From Phoronis ovalis (lineage: Eukaryota; Phoronida; Phoronidae), in the NCBI GenBank assembly GCA_028565635.1, contig JAOXYB010059023.1:1-10870 (forward strand): a DNA stretch of 10,870 nucleotides, read 5' to 3'. Shown piece by piece: positions 8,100 to 10,870 of this stretch. The notes beneath the pieces were generated by a model. It made no database searches, had not been told where the DNA came from, and saw only the letters and a list, made by a program, of their open reading frames with translations. Position 1 is the stretch's first letter; each line of letters begins with the position of its first letter. The position numbers and the translations under genes were made by a program.

Positions 8100-8200
8100 A
8101 TGCAATCTGCTGGATTATTGCAACACCAGCAATTGTTTTATAACATATTAAATAGGTTGACAGATGACACTTTAATTGTTTGTTACAGCCAATCTATGTG
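8100..8200 (+). CDS. Possible first exon of the GPCR gene, or a 34-codon upstream ORF
   Basis: ATG at 8100 has A at -3 and lies just after the TATA/initiator pair. It opens a frame starting MQSAGLLQHQQLFYN that would end at TAA 8202-8204. The frame also runs into a donor, ATGTG|gtaaat, at 8200/8201. Joining to the acceptor ttgttcag at 8379 completes TGT (Cys) and enters the GPCR frame at 8380 with no stop, giving a 401-residue receptor with an 81-residue longer N-terminus. The phase match has a one-in-three chance of being accidental and the acceptor has a weak pyrimidine tract. If unspliced, it is an upstream ORF that could dampen GPCR translation. Confidence 0.3.
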
Positions 8201-8521
8201 GTAAATATCTCAATAAAAATATAAAGTAAAATTTTACTGATGTAATGCAGCTTAGTAGATTAATTTGGACAGACTTATGAAGTAATCAAGGTTTGACTAT
8301 TTACTCGTAGTATTTAGTTTCAACAATTGACTGCTTGTAGTACAAGTAATACGAGTTATAATTGAGTGAAATTGTTCAGTACAAAAGAACCACTCTTTTC
8401 CTGCTTGGCAAGCTATTCTAAGATATCATACATCAAAGTCTCACCTGCCAGCTTACCAAAGCACACAGTCTGTCTTAAAGTACTAGTGCACGAAGCGAAC
8501 TATTCGGAGGACACAGACGCA

Positions 8522-9484
8522 ATGTTGAACAGAACAGGGGAATCCATGAATGAATCGTGTTTTGAAGTAACTATGTACTTAGGCATACCAGTGCCTATCT
8601 CAGCCGTAGGATGTCTTCTGAACATTATTGCTTTAATCGGGCTGATTTCAATTCAACGGAAAAGACCAAGAACATTTTTATTTCTTAGTTTGGCAAGTTC
8701 AAATTTTATCAATGCTACTTTTACTTTGATTATTAATAGTATCAACGTCAATGCAACAGATACAAAAGGACACTTTGACTGTGCGGCAATTCAAGATATT
8801 GTACGTGGCGTTGTTGGACGAAAAACAGACTCGAGAGTTACTGTAATAGGTACAATAACATACAATGGCATGGTAGCTATAGAATTTTTAACATTGATAG
8901 CCATGATGATAGATATGCTGGTTGCTGTTAGGAAACCACTAAAGCACAAATCCATAGTGACAAAACATCGTATTTGTTTATGCCTGGTAGTTATTTGGCT
9001 GTCTGTTATCGTGTTAGCTATATTGCTACCTACACTGGCTGCGACGGTAAAACCAACTTTATACGAAAAAATGTACGAAATTACAAATTTAACTGCTTCT
9101 GTTGCTGGTTTGGGAGTTTTTCTAATTTTATGTACTATGTATGTCTTTATCTTTTATCACATAAGAAAGAAAAGAAATCCACGAACAACTCAAAAGAGAA
9201 TTCGGAATATGAGAAAGAGTATGGTCACTGCTGTGTTGATACTAATATTGTTTGCAATGTGTTACGGTCCCATCTGCATAAATGCATTCATTATGCAAGC
9301 CACACCATTATGGAATGGCTTGATTTACTGGACATTTGTCAGCAAATGCATGCTCATTGCAGATACGATTTTTGAACCTGTCATCTTTATGTCTCGAGAT
9401 CCCTTGGTAAAAGAATCTTTAAAGACTTTAGCAAGGAAATTTGGGATTTGTCGTGACCAGACCACAGTGTCGAACCCACACTGA
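8522..9484 (+). CDS. Rhodopsin-like (class A) G protein-coupled receptor, divergent
   Basis: A 320-residue seven-helix receptor in one exon from ATG 8522 (G at -3); a spliced form could enter at 8380. N-terminal sequons are NRT and NES. Approximate helices: TM1 15-45 (Asn34 of the GN-type motif), TM2 51-73, TM3 110-134, TM4 150-172 (Trp159), TM5 188-214, TM6 234-258 (CYGP where CWxP is usual), TM7 264-290. Basic loops follow TM1 (QRKRPRT) and TM5 (RKKRNPRTTQKR), as expected for the cytoplasmic side. Oddities: DRY is DML (131-133), Asp2.50 appears as Asn61, and NPxxY is EPVIF (285-289). The loop after TM2 is long, and the loop after TM4 has no Cys to pair with Cys87. The ligand is unknown. It resembles no named receptor I can assign and may belong to a lineage-specific expansion. 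Confidence 0.92.
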   Translation: MLNRTGESMNESCFEVTMYLGIPVPISAVGCLLNIIALIGLISIQRKRPRTFLFLSLASSNFINATFTLIINSINVNATDTKGHFDCAAIQDIVRGVVGRKTDSRVTVIGTITYNGMVAIEFLTLIAMMIDMLVAVRKPLKHKSIVTKHRICLCLVVIWLSVIVLAILLPTLAATVKPTLYEKMYEITNLTASVAGLGVFLILCTMYVFIFYHIRKKRNPRTTQKRIRNMRKSMVTAVLILILFAMCYGPICINAFIMQATPLWNGLIYWTFVSKCMLIADTIFEPVIFMSRDPLVKESLKTLARKFGICRDQTTVSNPH

Positions 9485-9543
9485 ATAAATGTGAACTGAT
9501 GCAAATGTAAGATCATCAAAGTATCAACTGCTATATTTCCTAG
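9485..9543 (+). other. GPCR 3' UTR or start of the spacer
   Basis: AATAAA at 9484-9489 overlaps the GPCR stop codon and would give an extremely short 3' UTR. ATTAAA at 9627-9632 is an alternative. Which one is used cannot be told from the sequence. Confidence 0.35.
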
Positions 9544-9603
9544 AGCAGTGATTCGACTGTTTTGTGCATAAATTTTGCTTGTATGGAATGTACATGGACA
9601 AAG
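9544..9603 (+). CDS. Candidate 60-base Cys-rich exon of a membrane protein
   Basis: This segment follows the good acceptor tatatttcctag and ends at AAG|gtggtt. It is 20 codons long, in phase 0 at both ends, and reads SSDSTVLCINFACMECTWTK. The three cysteines, spaced four and two residues apart, match the Cys-containing start of the exon at 9731, which also begins in phase 0. The spliced result would be a short extracellular Cys-rich stretch before the membrane helix. Against it, the donor is only moderate and the stretch is short. Confidence 0.33.
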
Positions 9604-9730
9604 GTGGTTACAAAGTTAGAGTATGAATTAAAGCTAAAAGTGTTCAAGTAATTGGGCACGATGGAAAATAGTGTTCTCAAAAATGTTCATTGTAATTTGA
9701 ACACTAGATTAGTTGAATAATATATTTCAG

Positions 9731-9958
9731 AGTTGTTTTGATGCTAGTTGTCCTAGCAAACATCTTTATAAGAGAGCTGCAGATGATTTTCGTGGCGAAT
9801 ATTTTGAAATCTCCGTTTACAGTATATTGTATATCATTCTGGGGATATTTGTATTAACTGTTGTATTAACTGTTTATAAAGCGTACATAAGAGTCCTTCT
9901 CAATTATTTTATTTTAAAACGTCATTTGCTACTGGAATCCAGAGAAACAAACAAATGA
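9731..9958 (+). CDS. Terminal exon of an unrecognised single-pass membrane protein
   Basis: The frame is open from an acceptor (aatatatttcag, AG 9729-9730) to TGA at 9956-9958: 75 residues with no in-frame Met before the stop, so an upstream exon must supply the start. It begins SCFDASCPSKHLYKRA, followed by an acidic/aromatic stretch (DDFRGEYFEI). Next is a hydrophobic helix, about residues 28-48, centred on ILYIILGIFVLTVVLTV, and a basic cytoplasmic tail ending SRETNK. This is the layout of a type I protein with a short intracellular tail. I recognise no family. A likely preceding exon lies at 9544-9603. The 3' end may use AATAAA at 10427 or a nearer non-canonical signal. Confidence 0.5.
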   Translation, partial: SCFDASCPSKHLYKRAADDFRGEYFEISVYSILYIILGIFVLTVVLTVYKAYIRVLLNYFILKRHLLLESRETNK

Positions 9959-10870
9959 TAGAAATGTTTTTGTGTAAAGTAATGCATTCGTTTGCTCTTT
10001 CTTTTAATGCGGTTATCCCTATATGTTAGGTCTATTGTAATTTTTACAATACTGTTCTTTATTCAATACAATTCAATATTGGTTTTCAAATTATAAAACT
10101 GTTGCATCAGTTAGAGGTTTTCAGAAATGTAACCGATCTTTATACCTAGTTTGCGATCACGCACTGTAGTGTTCAAGGTGGTAAGGTGATCACAAGCTAT
10201 GGTGTATCCGAAACCGAGGCTAGTTGGTAGGATGCTGATATCGTTCTGTTGAACTGTATAATTCCTGGGAGAAATGTATAGTAAAAATATAAAATTTCAC
10301 TTGATTGATTAGAAATTACTGTACTTTTCATCCTACATCCAGACAACGCAAGTACACAATTTACATATAATAGAATATATTGAACGCTAATCTGCCTGCA
10401 TATTGAATGTGGCCATGATATCACAAAATAAATGAATACTGTGTGGATCGTATTATTAGAAATTATGTTTTTTTGCACATGACTCTGGACCATGCTTTGG
10501 ACTTACATAATTAAAGTTTATACAAAAAATAATAATTAATAAAACATGCAACTTCATATTTCAATCTACTAATTGCTGATTGTACAAAATTATCGATGTA
10601 GTTATTGCATACACATCGTGAAATAATAGTTTAAAAACTTTATCTTATCTACAGAATCTACTAATTACTAATTATACAAAAGCAACAATGAATTCATTAA
10701 ATTTCGTTTTATCTACAAATTTGCTAATTAATAATTACATAAAAATATTAATGTTTTTAAGAAGCATTCTAAATAATATGGGGGCATTATTGAAATAAAA
10801 TTCCCAGGTCACTTGACCGATTTTCTTTATTTTTTACATGAAGTAAGTATATAACCCAGCATTGAAAAAA
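9959..10870. other. AT-rich non-coding region
   Basis: No supportable gene. A 98-codon open frame on the - strand (10197-10493) has no family character and is probably chance. AATAAA occurs at 10427-10432 and 10794-10799 on the + strand. A weak degenerate repeat built on 'atctac...ctaatta..aattatacaaaa' appears near 10563, 10655 and 10711, spaced about 92 and 60 bases. Confidence 0.5.
10555..10740. repeat. Weak AT-rich repeat, about three diverged copies
   Basis: The first copy reads aatctactaattgctgattgtacaaaa (about 10563) and the second aatctactaattactaattatacaaaa (about 10655), an offset of 92. A third, ctacaaatttgctaattaataatt, lies at about 10713. Low complexity makes chance similarity possible for the third. 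Confidence 0.4.

Noticed and set aside
1133-8225. Shared 15-mer aataaaaatataaag at 1137 and 8211, and gtgatcacaagc at about 4852 and 10187
   Set aside because: Isolated short matches in AT-rich sequence without flanking similarity. They do not show a repeat family.
8974-9375. 133-codon frame overlapping the GPCR in another + frame
   Set aside because: It overlaps TM4-TM7 of a clear receptor, and its hydrophobicity is a frame-shifted echo.
10197-10493. 98-codon - strand frame
   Set aside because: It has no recognisable domain, no supporting splice or promoter signals, and AT-driven composition. It is probably chance.
1-10870. CRISPR, operon, phage or bacterial defence system
   Set aside because: Introns, poly(A) signals, ATAD3 and a GPCR show that this is animal nuclear DNA. 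The only tandem repeats are not spacer-separated palindromic units.

Overview
The window is animal nuclear DNA. It has introns with canonical GT/AG ends, AT-rich non-coding sequence, spliced genes and a class A GPCR. The ATAD3 tail together with divergent proteinase K-like and GPCR genes suggests a non-vertebrate animal, possibly a marine invertebrate. I cannot fix the phylum from the sequence.

Layout. (1) 1-1054, + strand: the last exons of ATAD3, a mitochondrial AAA+ ATPase, followed by a poly(A) signal. (2) 1143-3139: non-coding sequence with two repeat systems. One is four near-identical 44-bp units, each carrying a poly(A) hexamer. The other is a degenerate repeat of about 180 bp. (3) 3140-7298, - strand: a secreted serine protease that I reconstruct as four exons (7298-7259, 7066-7035, 6366-5369, 4565-3140). 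All splice sites are canonical, reading phases agree at every junction, and the product is 831 residues. It reads signal peptide, mucin-like Ser/Thr-rich region of about 330 residues, I9 propeptide, S8 (proteinase K-type) catalytic domain, then a Cys-containing tail with a hydrophobic end. (4) 8053-9484, + strand: a TATA box and a rhodopsin-like GPCR whose seven-helix region is one exon (ATG at 8522). A possible small upstream exon at 8100-8200 would lengthen its N-terminus. (5) 9544-9958, + strand: one or two exons that look like the 3' end of an unrecognised small single-pass membrane protein. (6) 9959-10870: AT-rich sequence without a supportable gene.

ATAD3 and the protease converge tail to tail. 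The protease and the GPCR diverge head to head across about 0.8-1.2 kb. No shared pathway is evident, so this looks like an ordinary neighbourhood of unrelated genes. The most unusual element is the mucin-stalked subtilase. Next come the GPCR with swapped or lost class A signature residues, and the orphan membrane-protein exons beside it.
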